Shown here: positions 55,823 through 64,000 of the stretch, in pieces
How the letters are laid out: every line of letters starts with the position of its first letter
Position numbering within the stretch: position 1 is the first letter of the stretch
NCBI GenBank assembly: GCA_965221445.1
Contig: CBDCSF010000013.1
Span: 1,860,001-1,924,000, forward strand
From: MPNP01 sp965221445
GTDB lineage: Bacteria > Pseudomonadota > Alphaproteobacteria > Rhodobacterales > Rhodobacteraceae
Direction: 5' to 3'
Length of the DNA stretch: 64,000 nucleotides
Position numbers and translations under genes: made by a program
The notes under the pieces: generated by a model
Told to the model about the DNA's origin: nothing
The model's input: the letters and a program-made list of their open reading frames with translations, nothing else
Databases searched by the model: none

Positions 55823-58507
55823 TCAATTCTGTTGTAACCCGGGTCGGCCGCAACAATGTTTGTATTTCTTCCCTGATCCACAGGGGCAGGGTTTATTCCT
55901 TCCAAGTTTTTTCAATGGTGTATTCCTTTTGTTCTTGGAAGGTAAGGCCTTGTTGGTTGTTTGGTTTGGACTCTCGGCAGGTGCTCTTCCATTTCCTGAC
56001 GGGGCTTGCTGGGGAGACTGTTCAGAAATTACGGGTCTGGTGAAGGAAATCAGACGAGTAACTGAATTGTTTATATTTGTGAGGAGGGATTGAAACAGTT
56101 CAAAACCTTCCCTCTTGAATTCATTCAACGGGTCTCTTTGGGCGTAACCACGGAAGCCTATTACTGAACGCAAATGTTCAAGGGCAACCAAATGTTCCCG
56201 CCAGTGGTGGTCCATGGCCTGCAGGAGTATCTGTTTTTGCATGATCCCCATGATTTCAGACCCGAATTCTTCTTTTCTTTTGTCATAATATTCAGAGGTG
56301 GCATCGTAGATTCGATCCCGAACAATCTCTTCGTCTACCCCATCCTCCTCAGCCCATGATCCCATGGGGAGGTCTACTCCGGTATTTTTGCGAACGGATT
56401 CTCTCAATTCGTTCATTTCCCATTGATCGGGATACGATTTTGGTGGGATATACTGATCAACGTAGGTATCAATGACTTCAAGTCGCATCTCTTCAATGAT
56501 GTCGGTAACATCTTCACTCTCAAGCACTTCCATGCGTTGGGAAAATATGGCTTTCCGCTGATCATTCATGACATCATCATATTTCAGGAGCTGTTTTCTG
56601 ATGTCGAAGTTGCGCCCTTCAACTTTACGTTGAGCCTTTTCAAGCGACTTATTGACCCACGGATGTACGATGGCCTCATTTTCTTCCATCCCGATGGTAT
56701 TTAGGACCTTATCAAGCCGTTCTGAGCCGAATATTCTCATCAAATCATCTTCCAGAGAAAGGAAAAAGGATGATTTTCCGGGATCGCCCTGACGCCCGGA
56801 ACGTCCCCTGAGCTGATTGTCAATCCTGCGCGATTCATGGCGTTCCGTGGCCAGCACGTAGAGGCCCCCTGCGCTGATAACAGTTTCCTTGTCATCAGCA
56901 ACTTCCTGTTCAATTTTGGTTCTGATCTCAGCGGGGTCCTGCTCAGAGTCAGCTTCCAGCTTTTCCAGAACCTTCATTTCGACATTACCACCAAGCTGAA
57001 TGTCCGTACCTCTTCCGGCCATGTTGGTGGCGATTGTGATGGCACCGGGAATTCCCGCTTCTGCAATAATTTTGGCTTCCTGTTCATGATGGCGGGCGTT
57101 GAGCACGTTATGCTTCAAGCGACCTCTGGTCAAAATCTTGGATAGTAGTTCAGATTTATCAATTGAGGTGGTTCCAACCAGGATCGGTTGTTTTCTATCA
57201 TGGGCTTCCTTGATTGCTTCCAGAATAGCATGGTGTTTTTCCTTGGAAGTTCGATAGACCCGATCATCTTCATCAACTCTGGCTACCGGTTCATTAGTTG
57301 GAATTTCAACCACACCTAGACCATAGATTTCACCAAACTCATCAGCTTCAGTCAAAGCTGTTCCAGTCATGCCAGAAAGTTTGGAGTACAGTCGGAAATA
57401 ATTTTGAAAGGTAACGGAGGCCAGAGTAACATTCTCGGATTGTATAGGAACTCCTTCCTTGGCTTCAATCGCCTGATGCAAACCCTCACTCAGCCGTCTT
57501 CCTGTCATCATACGACCGGTAAATTCATCAATCAGGACAACTTGACCTCCTCTTACGATATAGTCTTTGTCCTTGAAGTAAACTTTATTTGCTCTTAGAC
57601 CCTGAGTTACGTGGTGAACGATAGTAACCGATTCAGCATCATAAAGTGATTGATTCTCGGCCAGGAGGTCATTTTCCTTCAGAAGGATTTCAAGGTGATC
57701 GTTTCCTTCATCGGTAAGCGTGACATTCCTGGTTTTTTCATCCAGTTCGTAATCTTCAGGGTTAACTGATGAGATCAAACCTTGAATTGAATTATAAAGT
57801 TCTGAGCGGTCTCCGGCTGGTCCTGAAATAACCAATGGGGTTCGGGCTTCATCAATCAGGATGGAGTCAACTTCATCAATAATGGCGAAGTGATGACCCC
57901 GCTGTACCATGGTTTCGAGAGTAGGAACCATGTTATCGCGCAGGTAATCGAAACCAAATTCGTTATTAGTTCCATAAGTGATGTCAGCGCCGTAGGCTTT
58001 ACGTTTACCGCTTTTGTCAAGATCAGGAGTTATGACATCCACAGTCATTCCCAGCATGGAATAGATTTTCCCCATCCATTCGGAGTCTCTCCGTGCCAGA
58101 TAATCGTTAACAGTGACTATATGTACATTCTCCCCGGTAAGGCTGTTCAGGTAAGCCGGAAGGGTCGCAACCAGGGTTTTTCCTTCCCCGGTTTTCATTT
58201 CCGAAATGTTCCCCTGATGAAGAAAAATCCCTCCCACCATCTGAACATCGAAAATTCTTAGACCCAGAGCCCTCTTACCAACTTCTCTGGTCAGTGCAAA
58301 GGTTTCAGGGAGCAAATCATCAAGACCTTCTCCATTGGTAGCCCTGGTTTTAAATTCCTGCGTCTTTTGGATGATTTCCTGCTCAGTAAGTTTTTCGAAC
58401 TGACGTTCCAAATCATTAATCCTTACAACGAACGGTTGTACGGATTTAAGCAATCTATCATTGGCAGAACCAAAAAGCTTTTTGGCCAGATTTCCGACAC
58501 CAATCAT
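55823..58507 (-). CDS. secA: Preprotein translocase ATPase SecA
   Basis: The 894-residue protein has the SecA motor: MKTGEGKTLVATLPAYLN (Walker A), IDEVDSILIDEARTP (DEAD-like), GRGTDIQLGGN, LRGRSGRQGDPG, and the C-terminal zinc-binding CPCGSGKKYKHCCG. It drives protein export through SecYEG. Length and all motifs are standard. It is the only gene here transcribed leftward and is convergent with the sulfite reductase operon. Confidence 0.97.
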   Translation of the reverse strand: MIGVGNLAKKLFGSANDRLLKSVQPFVVRINDLERQFEKLTEQEIIQKTQEFKTRATNGEGLDDLLPETFALTREVGKRALGLRIFDVQMVGGIFLHQGNISEMKTGEGKTLVATLPAYLNSLTGENVHIVTVNDYLARRDSEWMGKIYSMLGMTVDVITPDLDKSGKRKAYGADITYGTNNEFGFDYLRDNMVPTLETMVQRGHHFAIIDEVDSILIDEARTPLVISGPAGDRSELYNSIQGLISSVNPEDYELDEKTRNVTLTDEGNDHLEILLKENDLLAENQSLYDAESVTIVHHVTQGLRANKVYFKDKDYIVRGGQVVLIDEFTGRMMTGRRLSEGLHQAIEAKEGVPIQSENVTLASVTFQNYFRLYSKLSGMTGTALTEADEFGEIYGLGVVEIPTNEPVARVDEDDRVYRTSKEKHHAILEAIKEAHDRKQPILVGTTSIDKSELLSKILTRGRLKHNVLNARHHEQEAKIIAEAGIPGAITIATNMAGRGTDIQLGGNVEMKVLEKLEADSEQDPAEIRTKIEQEVADDKETVISAGGLYVLATERHESRRIDNQLRGRSGRQGDPGKSSFFLSLEDDLMRIFGSERLDKVLNTIGMEENEAIVHPWVNKSLEKAQRKVEGRNFDIRKQLLKYDDVMNDQRKAIFSQRMEVLESEDVTDIIEEMRLEVIDTYVDQYIPPKSYPDQWEMNELRESVRKNTGVDLPMGSWAEEDGVDEEIVRDRIYDATSEYYDKRKEEFGSEIMGIMQKQILLQAMDHHWREHLVALEHLRSVIGFRGYAQRDPLNEFKREGFELFQSLLTNINNSVTRLISFTRPVISEQSPQQAPSGNGRAPAESPNQTTNKALPSKNKRNTPLKKLGRNKPCPCGSGKKYKHCCGRPGLQQN

Positions 58508-58882
58508 GTTACGAACATACTCCTACTCATTACCCATGAGGAAAATTGGAATTTCATTCTTTGCTGGAATTCCCACTAAACAAAAAAGTTCCGCATATGA
58601 AAACTAGTATTTTGCGATACCGGATTCAACTTTAGGGGGCAAGCGGATGTGTATAAGTTATACCAAGGAAATAATTATAAGGGTAAAAGTTGGTTTTTGA
58701 ATTACTTAATGATTGGTCAGATTTTAAGAGAAATATTAAATTTTGAAGAAATTACTTTTAACTAATTCTGGAAGATCCATGAATTTTCTTGGCTTGTTCA
58801 TTTTTGAACGTGAAGTCTAATTCACTAAGTATATAATCATACCATTGGAATTTATTAATTATGGAAATGAGGAACAAAAAGG
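58508..58882. other. Gene-free divergent gap between secA and the 5'-nucleotidase gene
   Basis: No gene is seen in these 375 bases. The gap must hold both promoters. A TATAAT at 58832-58837 could be a -10 element for the 5'-nucleotidase gene, and an inverted repeat GTTCA-TTTT-TGAAC lies at 58796-58809. A DnaA-box consensus match TGTGTATAA at 58648-58656 is also seen; about two such matches are expected by chance in 64 kb. Confidence 0.45.
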
Positions 58883-60394
58883 ATGAAAAGACTAGTTTTA
58901 AGATGGGTGGTTGTTATTCTAGCCCTACCAATATTTTTTGCAGGTACAGGCCTTGTAGCAGAGGCAACTAAGGTTACCATCGTTCATTTCAATGATTTGG
59001 ACAGAATGGGGGCTAAGGGTGGTCGCGGTGGTGTCGCCAAATTGGCTTCCATAATTTCTGAACAAAGGATGGCCAACGATAACGTAATAGTTACCTTTGG
59101 AGGTGATACGATTTCACCCTCTTTAATGTCAGGTTTGGATCAGGGGGCGCATATGATTGACTTATTGAACCAACTTGACCTGACTGCCATGGTTTTAGGC
59201 AATCATGAGTTTGATTTCGGACCGGATATTGCCAAGGAAAGAATTGCCGAGGCAACTTTTCCTGTTCTGGGAGCAAATACGGTCGATCCGGATGGTAACA
59301 TTATAGATGGTGCTTTAGCTTCCATCATGGTTGAAGCGGGAGATTTCAACATTGGGATATTCGGTTTAACCACCGTGGGAACCCTGGAGAAATCAAGCCC
59401 GGGTGAGTATACCTTTCTTGACCCGCTGGAAGTGGCAGAAGAGCAGGCTGCCAGTCTTAGAGAAGAAGGTACAGATTTGGTTATAGCCTTGGCACATACT
59501 GATACAGTCGAGGATAGCATACTTGTTGAAAATGAGGTGGTTGATCTCCTGCTTAGCGGTGATGACCACACCCAGATAGCTGACTTTTCAAATGATACCC
59601 TTTTCGTCGAATCTGGTGGACAGGCAGAACGCGTTACTATTATTGACGTCTATCTTGATCATGAAGAGGACGATGATGGCATAGAAACAGTTTGGAATGC
59701 TGATTACAGGATCGTCGACACTATTCGGTACGAAGGTGATCCGGAAGTGATGGCTGTTGTAGCAGGGTATGAAAACCAATTGGATGAGCAACTTAATGTT
59801 GAACTGGGTGTTTCAGAAACTGCCCTAGATACCAGAAGGGAAACAATCCGGGGCAAAGAGGCTGCATTTGGTAATTTGGTTGCCGATGCCATCAGGGAAG
59901 CAACAGGTGCCGACATTAGCTTTGCCAATGGTGGAGGCATCAGAGGTGACAGAACCTATGAAGCCGGTACTGTCTTGACCAGAAGGGATATTCAAAGTGA
60001 GCTACCATTTGGAAACAAAACAGTTGTTATGGAAGTATCCGGCCAGACAATCATTGATGCCCTTGAAAATGGTTTCAGCAGAATTGAGGACGGATCAGGA
60101 CGGTTTCCTCATATTTCAGGTATTAATGTTGTCGTGAACCCAAGTGCGGAACCAGGTAGCAGGGTTGTTGAAGTTACGCGTAATGGTGAACCTCTGGACT
60201 CAAACGCAACCTTCGTTTTTGCTGTAAATAATTACCTTGCCGGTGGTGGGGATGGCTATAGCATGTTTGCTGATCAAAAAAGAATTGTGAATGAATATGC
60301 GGGAGTATTGGATGCCGTCCAGGTGTTCAATTACATTTCTTCCAGAAGTTCGGTTGCTCCAGAGGTTGAAGGTCGAATTGTTTATCAGGATTAA
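58883..60394 (+). CDS. Periplasmic 5'-nucleotidase / cyclic phosphodiesterase (UshA-like)
   Basis: The 503-residue protein has a signal peptide (about 1-28, ending VAEA) and the metallophosphatase motifs VHFNDLD, FGGDTISPS, LGNHEFDFG and ALAHTD. It also has the C-terminal nucleotide-binding domain with FGNLVADAIREATGADI, FANGGGIR and FAVNNYLAGGGDGY. It hydrolyses nucleotides or cyclic nucleotides in the periplasm to recover phosphate and nucleosides. A hairpin terminator follows. Confidence 0.9.
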   Translation: MKRLVLRWVVVILALPIFFAGTGLVAEATKVTIVHFNDLDRMGAKGGRGGVAKLASIISEQRMANDNVIVTFGGDTISPSLMSGLDQGAHMIDLLNQLDLTAMVLGNHEFDFGPDIAKERIAEATFPVLGANTVDPDGNIIDGALASIMVEAGDFNIGIFGLTTVGTLEKSSPGEYTFLDPLEVAEEQAASLREEGTDLVIALAHTDTVEDSILVENEVVDLLLSGDDHTQIADFSNDTLFVESGGQAERVTIIDVYLDHEEDDDGIETVWNADYRIVDTIRYEGDPEVMAVVAGYENQLDEQLNVELGVSETALDTRRETIRGKEAAFGNLVADAIREATGADISFANGGGIRGDRTYEAGTVLTRRDIQSELPFGNKTVVMEVSGQTIIDALENGFSRIEDGSGRFPHISGINVVVNPSAEPGSRVVEVTRNGEPLDSNATFVFAVNNYLAGGGDGYSMFADQKRIVNEYAGVLDAVQVFNYISSRSSVAPEVEGRIVYQD

Positions 60395-60409
60395 GTAGTA
60401 ATTCATTTC

Positions 60410-60434
60410 AAAGGGGCCCTGTTGGGCCCCTTTT
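60410..60434 (+). terminator. Rho-independent terminator after the 5'-nucleotidase gene
   Basis: AAAGGGGCCC, loop TGTT, GGGCCCCTTTT form a perfect GC-rich stem ending in a T run, 16 bases after the stop. It isolates the nucleotidase gene from the PuuA/PuuB-like pair. Confidence 0.9.
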
Positions 60435-60515
60435 GTGATAACCTGCTGACCAAGATAGATTGTATTTTGTATCTGGTTTCAATTAACGGTTTCAGAAAAG
60501 TAACTCTCTTAATGC

Positions 60516-61838
60516 ATGGCTAAAAGAACTCTATCAAACAATTACCAAATCGGGGTGTTCGACCATAATGGAACATTACGTGGCAAATGGTTTCCTGAAA
60601 ATAAGCTTGAGAAGGTCCAAACGAGTGGAGTAAGGATGCCAGGTTCTATTTTGGCTTGCGATATTTGGGGTCAGGACAGGGTAACCAATGAGTATGTAAG
60701 AAAAGGCGGGGATTCAGATCTGGTTTGCATGCCAACAGGTAGAGAAATACTTCCTTTGACATGGTTGGAGAACAACTCCCATTTAATTCATGGCTGGATG
60801 CTGAATGAGGACGGTACAAATTTTCAGGGTGATCCACGGGGAGAATTGTCTAGGATGGTTCAAAGGTTCCATGCCAAGGGTTTCTTTCCTGTCGTTGCCT
60901 TTGAACTTGAATTTTATCTGGTTGATAAGGAATCAAGTCCTCCCATACCAATCCATCTCGAATCACAAAACAAACGATTGGACAGAGATTCCATCCTCTC
61001 GCTAGATGAATTGGATGAATTGGGAGATTTTTTCAGGGATATCGAAAGTGCAGCCATGGTACAGGGGATCAGCACAGGAGGTGTTTCTTCAGAGAATGGT
61101 CCAGCACAGTATGAAATCAATCTCAATCACACCAGTGATCCTTTAAAGGCAGCCGATGATGCGCTCCTGATGAAGAGGATAATCAAGGGCGTTGCCTCCA
61201 GGCACGGTTTCAAAGCAACCTTCATGGCCAAACCCTACGCCGTTAATGCCGGGAGTAGCATGCATGTTCATATCAGTCTGGTTGATAAAAATGGGCAAAA
61301 CTTATTTGATAATGAAATTGAAAATGGCCCGGAACGTTTGAAGCACGGGATTGGAGGATTGCTTGATCAATTTGAAGATAGTCTTTTGCTTTTTGCACCT
61401 CATTTAAATTCATACCGAAGATTCATACCCGGGTTACTGGCTCCAGTTGAAGCTAGCTGGGGACACGAGAACAGAACTACAGCCATACGGGTTCCTGGAG
61501 GGCCAACTAATGCCAGGAGAATTGAACACAGATTGGCAGGTTCTGACACAAATCCATACCTGATACTATCAGTAATACTGGGTGGGATTTTAAATGGTCT
61601 GGAAAAGAAAATTGATCCCGGGCCCCCTTTAGAAGGGTTTGCAGGGGATAGGAAATTACAGACAGCACCTCCGAATTGGGGGGCATCAATTGCTCATTTT
61701 TCTCAAAGCAGAAAAATGGCAAATATTTTTTCAAGTCAATTTATTGACATGTACATAACCACTAAGAGTTTTGAACTTGAAGAATTCTCCAAAAAGGTGT
61801 CCGCTGCTGAATATCAGGCATACCTGGATGTTTGCTGA
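60516..61838 (+). CDS. puuA: Glutamine synthetase family protein (gamma-glutamylputrescine synthetase PuuA-like)
   Basis: The 440-residue protein has the GS catalytic fold: ELEFYLVD, ENGPAQYEINL, SSMHVHISL with the catalytic His, ENRTTAIRVPG and RRIEHRLAGSDTNPYL. The next gene is a PuuB-like oxidase, so gamma-glutamylation of putrescine is the best call. Other GlnA-like amine ligases are alternatives. The start is ATG 60516. Confidence 0.8.
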   Translation: MAKRTLSNNYQIGVFDHNGTLRGKWFPENKLEKVQTSGVRMPGSILACDIWGQDRVTNEYVRKGGDSDLVCMPTGREILPLTWLENNSHLIHGWMLNEDGTNFQGDPRGELSRMVQRFHAKGFFPVVAFELEFYLVDKESSPPIPIHLESQNKRLDRDSILSLDELDELGDFFRDIESAAMVQGISTGGVSSENGPAQYEINLNHTSDPLKAADDALLMKRIIKGVASRHGFKATFMAKPYAVNAGSSMHVHISLVDKNGQNLFDNEIENGPERLKHGIGGLLDQFEDSLLLFAPHLNSYRRFIPGLLAPVEASWGHENRTTAIRVPGGPTNARRIEHRLAGSDTNPYLILSVILGGILNGLEKKIDPGPPLEGFAGDRKLQTAPPNWGASIAHFSQSRKMANIFSSQFIDMYITTKSFELEEFSKKVSAAEYQAYLDVC

Positions 61839-63148
61839 TGCGTTGGGAAATTCCAGCCTATCATTCAGATAGTTCCTATCCGCAAAGCTATTATTCCAAT
61901 AGTGTCACGGATTCTGGCAAGCTCCATATTCTTAAGGATTCAGTAAAGACTGACATTTGTATTATCGGTGCCGGCTTTACCGGATTATCAACGGCGATCT
62001 TTCTCGCCGAAAAGGGTTTCAAAGTTGTCGTTCTGGAAGGAGCACAAGTAGGTTGGGGTGCTTCCGGTAGAAACGGAGGACAAGCTATCAATGGTTTCAC
62101 AGGAAACATTGAGAGGATTAACAATATTCTGGGTGAAAAACCTGCCCAATTGGCCAATGAGATGTTTGAGGAAGGGGTTGACCTGATTGAATATCTTGTA
62201 GGAAAGTACGGAATTGATTGTGATTTCAAGCATGGTAATCTTGCCCTTGCCCTTACACCCAAACAGGCACGCATTTTGGAGAGGGAAGTTAACAACAAAA
62301 GAAATTCCGAGCAGGGAGATTTTGAATATCTCGATAAGGAACATCTTTCCAGTCATGTCGGTTCCAAACTCTATTGCGGAGGATATATCGACAGGAAAAG
62401 CGCGCATCTACATCCACTGAAACTGGTTTTGGGTGAGGCGAGAACCTTGAAGAGACTAGGGGGAGCCATTTATGAAAACACACCCGCCATTGCCATAGAA
62501 GATTTGACAAACCAGGTCAGAATTGAAACTCCAGAAGGAAGAATGCAATGTTCAAAACTGGTTTTGTGTTGTAATGGATACCTGAATATAAAGGGTCATC
62601 GGGTTTCCAATCAAATACTGCCCGTTTATTCCGAAATAGTGGCAACAGAACCTTTGCCGGAAGATGTGGCAAGAGATGTCATGCCTTCCGATGCCTCCGC
62701 CTTTGATGTTAGGTTCCTACCGGATTATTTCAGGCTTTCGGCTGACAAGAGAATGTTGTTTGGAAGTTCTACCAATTATGGTCGCCCCGGAAAAGTTCAA
62801 ACGGGTATGAAATCCCTAACTAGAATGCAAAAGGTTTTTCCAGTCCTGAAAGATTTCAGGATAGATTTTGCCTGGCAAGGCAGATTCGCTGTAACGGTAA
62901 CCCGTTTACCCCAATTGGGAAACATCGGTCCCAGAATATATTACGGACATGGTTATTGCGGGAATGGTGTCAATTGTTCACATTTGTTTGGAAAACTCAT
63001 TTGCGAGGCTATTGAAGGTTATTCAGATAGGTTTAATGTCTTTGCCAAAATGCCACAAAGAGAATTTCCTGGAGGGAAACACTTACGGATCCCCATAACC
63101 GTGGCAGGAGCCCATTATTACCAATTGCGTGATTGGTTAGGCCTTTAA
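61838..63148 (+). CDS. puuB: FAD-dependent oxidoreductase (gamma-glutamylputrescine oxidase PuuB-like)
   Basis: The protein of about 436 residues has the FAD motif ICIIGAGFTGLSTAIFLAEKG and GWGASGRNGGQAINGF, which are typical of PuuB. It would oxidise gamma-glutamylputrescine. The ATG at 61838 overlaps the PuuA-like stop by one base (TGATG), so they are co-translated. Confidence 0.85.
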   Translation: MRWEIPAYHSDSSYPQSYYSNSVTDSGKLHILKDSVKTDICIIGAGFTGLSTAIFLAEKGFKVVVLEGAQVGWGASGRNGGQAINGFTGNIERINNILGEKPAQLANEMFEEGVDLIEYLVGKYGIDCDFKHGNLALALTPKQARILEREVNNKRNSEQGDFEYLDKEHLSSHVGSKLYCGGYIDRKSAHLHPLKLVLGEARTLKRLGGAIYENTPAIAIEDLTNQVRIETPEGRMQCSKLVLCCNGYLNIKGHRVSNQILPVYSEIVATEPLPEDVARDVMPSDASAFDVRFLPDYFRLSADKRMLFGSSTNYGRPGKVQTGMKSLTRMQKVFPVLKDFRIDFAWQGRFAVTVTRLPQLGNIGPRIYYGHGYCGNGVNCSHLFGKLICEAIEGYSDRFNVFAKMPQREFPGGKHLRIPITVAGAHYYQLRDWLGL

Positions 63149-63223
63149 AACAATCCACAAGAATTGGATGGTTACATTACTGGCTTGCAAAAATCATTTT
63201 GAAGTTTCATCAGCCTGATGAGA

Positions 63224-64000
63224 ATGGAAAAAAATTACTCATTCAGGTTTCACCATTTCCAATATATTCAAACTCACCCTTTTTGCTTTACTCGGTGTAG
63301 CATTATTTACCCAGACGGCAGTTTCCCAAACCACTCTGGTTGATGATGGTATTGCTCGATTTGGGGATAACTTCAACACCCCTTATGGAGACACGTACAG
63401 CTCAATGTTATTGAACCAGCTGTTTGGCCCCATTTTTCCAACACCTGACAACGAACGTACAGCAACACTTTTTTCAAGCTTAATCGGTATAATGAACGTT
63501 GCTGTTATCAGCGTTGCGGGCATCCTGTTATTCTATAATGTCGTTGTTGCCTTGCTTCAGTCTGCTCATGAAGGGGTAATATTCGGCGGGAGGTATTCTT
63601 CGCTGTGGGTTCCCATACGAATCCTCTTCGCCACTGCTCTTTTGATTCCAGTACCTGGAATGGGTGGTTATAATCTAATACAAACTTCAGTTGCCTGGCT
63701 GGTTCGGGGGTCAACTGTAATGGCATCAGAATTATGGAAATTTGGTGCCGATGAACTGATTTCTGGCGAAATCCCTATGGTTGTTTCAGGTTCACAACTG
63801 GACCCGGAAGTATTTAAAACAGTCTATAGGAATCAATTGTGTGCAAAATTGGCCAATTATCAACTGGAAGCAGCCAACAGTCCTTTAAAAGTAGAATTCC
63901 GAGAAAATGTCTATGAAAACTACAGGGTTTATATCTCCTACCTTGGAGACAGAAATGAAGGCATTTGCGGTTCGTATTCGTTGCCGGAAGTTCCCTCATA
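63224..64000 (+). CDS. DotA/TraY family protein of type IVB secretion or conjugation (3' partial)
   Basis: From about 63228 to the right edge a frame stays open without stops and encodes a signal-peptide-like start (IFKLTLFALLGVALFTQTAVSQ). It goes on with DDGIARFGDNF, a first membrane segment, then SSLWVPIRILFATALLIPVPGMGGYNLIQ and VAWLVRGSTVMASELWKF. This is the DotA/TraY pattern of type IVB secretion. The start ATG at 63224 is one base out of frame across a run of seven A; six A would give MEKITHSGF. This may be a sequencing error, slippage or a true frameshift. The rest of the gene is beyond the window. Confidence 0.75.

Noticed and set aside
58648..58656. DnaA-box consensus TGTGTATAA upstream of secA
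   Set aside because: One exact match is expected by chance about twice in 64 kb and there is no cluster of boxes or origin-type gene order here.
58796..58809. GTTC-N6-GAAC as a possible SOS box
   Set aside because: Alphaproteobacterial LexA sites are direct repeats GTTC-N7-GTTC; this is an inverted repeat with six-base spacing, so it does not fit.
1..64000. CRISPR arrays, insertion sequences, rRNA genes
   Set aside because: No regularly spaced repeats, transposase motifs or rRNA signature stretches were seen when reading both strands.

Overview
The window looks like chromosomal DNA of an AT-rich, probably marine alphaproteobacterium. Evidence for this is the dnaQ-coaE-aroE block, the hemJ-rho-mnmE-mnmG-rsmG block, the cysG-DUF2849-cysI-DUF934 sulfite reductase operon, and a dgcN-dgcA pair of the kind reported from marine Proteobacteria. 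No rRNA, tRNA, CRISPR array, insertion sequence or phage structural gene was seen. The genus cannot be named from this window.

Layout. 1-10 kb: the end of argJ, mutT, a lone P-loop ATPase of the archaeal-ATPase/DUF234 type, then a D-amino-acid and cell-wall neighbourhood (dgcN, dgcA, D-amino-acid transaminase, a DUF2064 protein, dapE, dapD, the murein endopeptidase mepA). 10-14 kb: yggT, msrA, two DEDDh exonucleases (one is dnaQ), coaE and aroE. 14-19 kb: a small catabolic block (aldehyde dehydrogenase, LysR regulator, flavin monooxygenase, metallo-beta-lactamase-fold hydrolase). It lies where many alphaproteobacteria carry the replication origin, between the aroE side and the hemJ-rho side. 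19-25 kb: hemJ, rho, mnmE, mnmG, rsmG. 25-34.5 kb: a CinA-domain protein, an orphan adenine-type DNA methyltransferase, and an acyl-CoA operon (HMG-CoA-lyase-like enzyme, class III CoA transferase, ACAD10/11-like dehydrogenase, ACAD10/11-like kinase) flanked by two short-chain dehydrogenases and a tandem SnoaL protein.

34.8-41 kb: an Agl-type sugar ABC importer in one operon with a GH63-like glycosidase, which suggests import and hydrolysis of an alpha-glycoside, perhaps a compatible solute. 41-44 kb: map, then a two-gene ATPase plus RloB module resembling the AbiL anti-phage system. 44.4-52 kb: a tripartite tricarboxylate transporter (tctC-tctB-tctA) split by a decayed hipBA toxin-antitoxin remnant, followed by an acylating aldehyde dehydrogenase and a two-subunit ADP-forming CoA ligase. 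Together these resemble a sulfoacetate uptake and activation route. 52-56 kb: the siroheme/sulfite reductase operon. 56-64 kb: secA, a periplasmic 5'-nucleotidase, a PuuA/PuuB-like polyamine pair, and at the right edge the N-terminal part of a DotA/TraY-like protein of type IVB secretion or conjugation.

Most worth following up: the RloB defence module and its spaced direct repeats; the DotA/TraY start at the edge; the possible sulfonate-to-sulfide gene neighbourhood; the CysG protein whose methyltransferase half has decayed; the hipBA remnant inside the tct operon; and the candidate origin region. All functions are read from sequence motifs and gene order; no database search was run.
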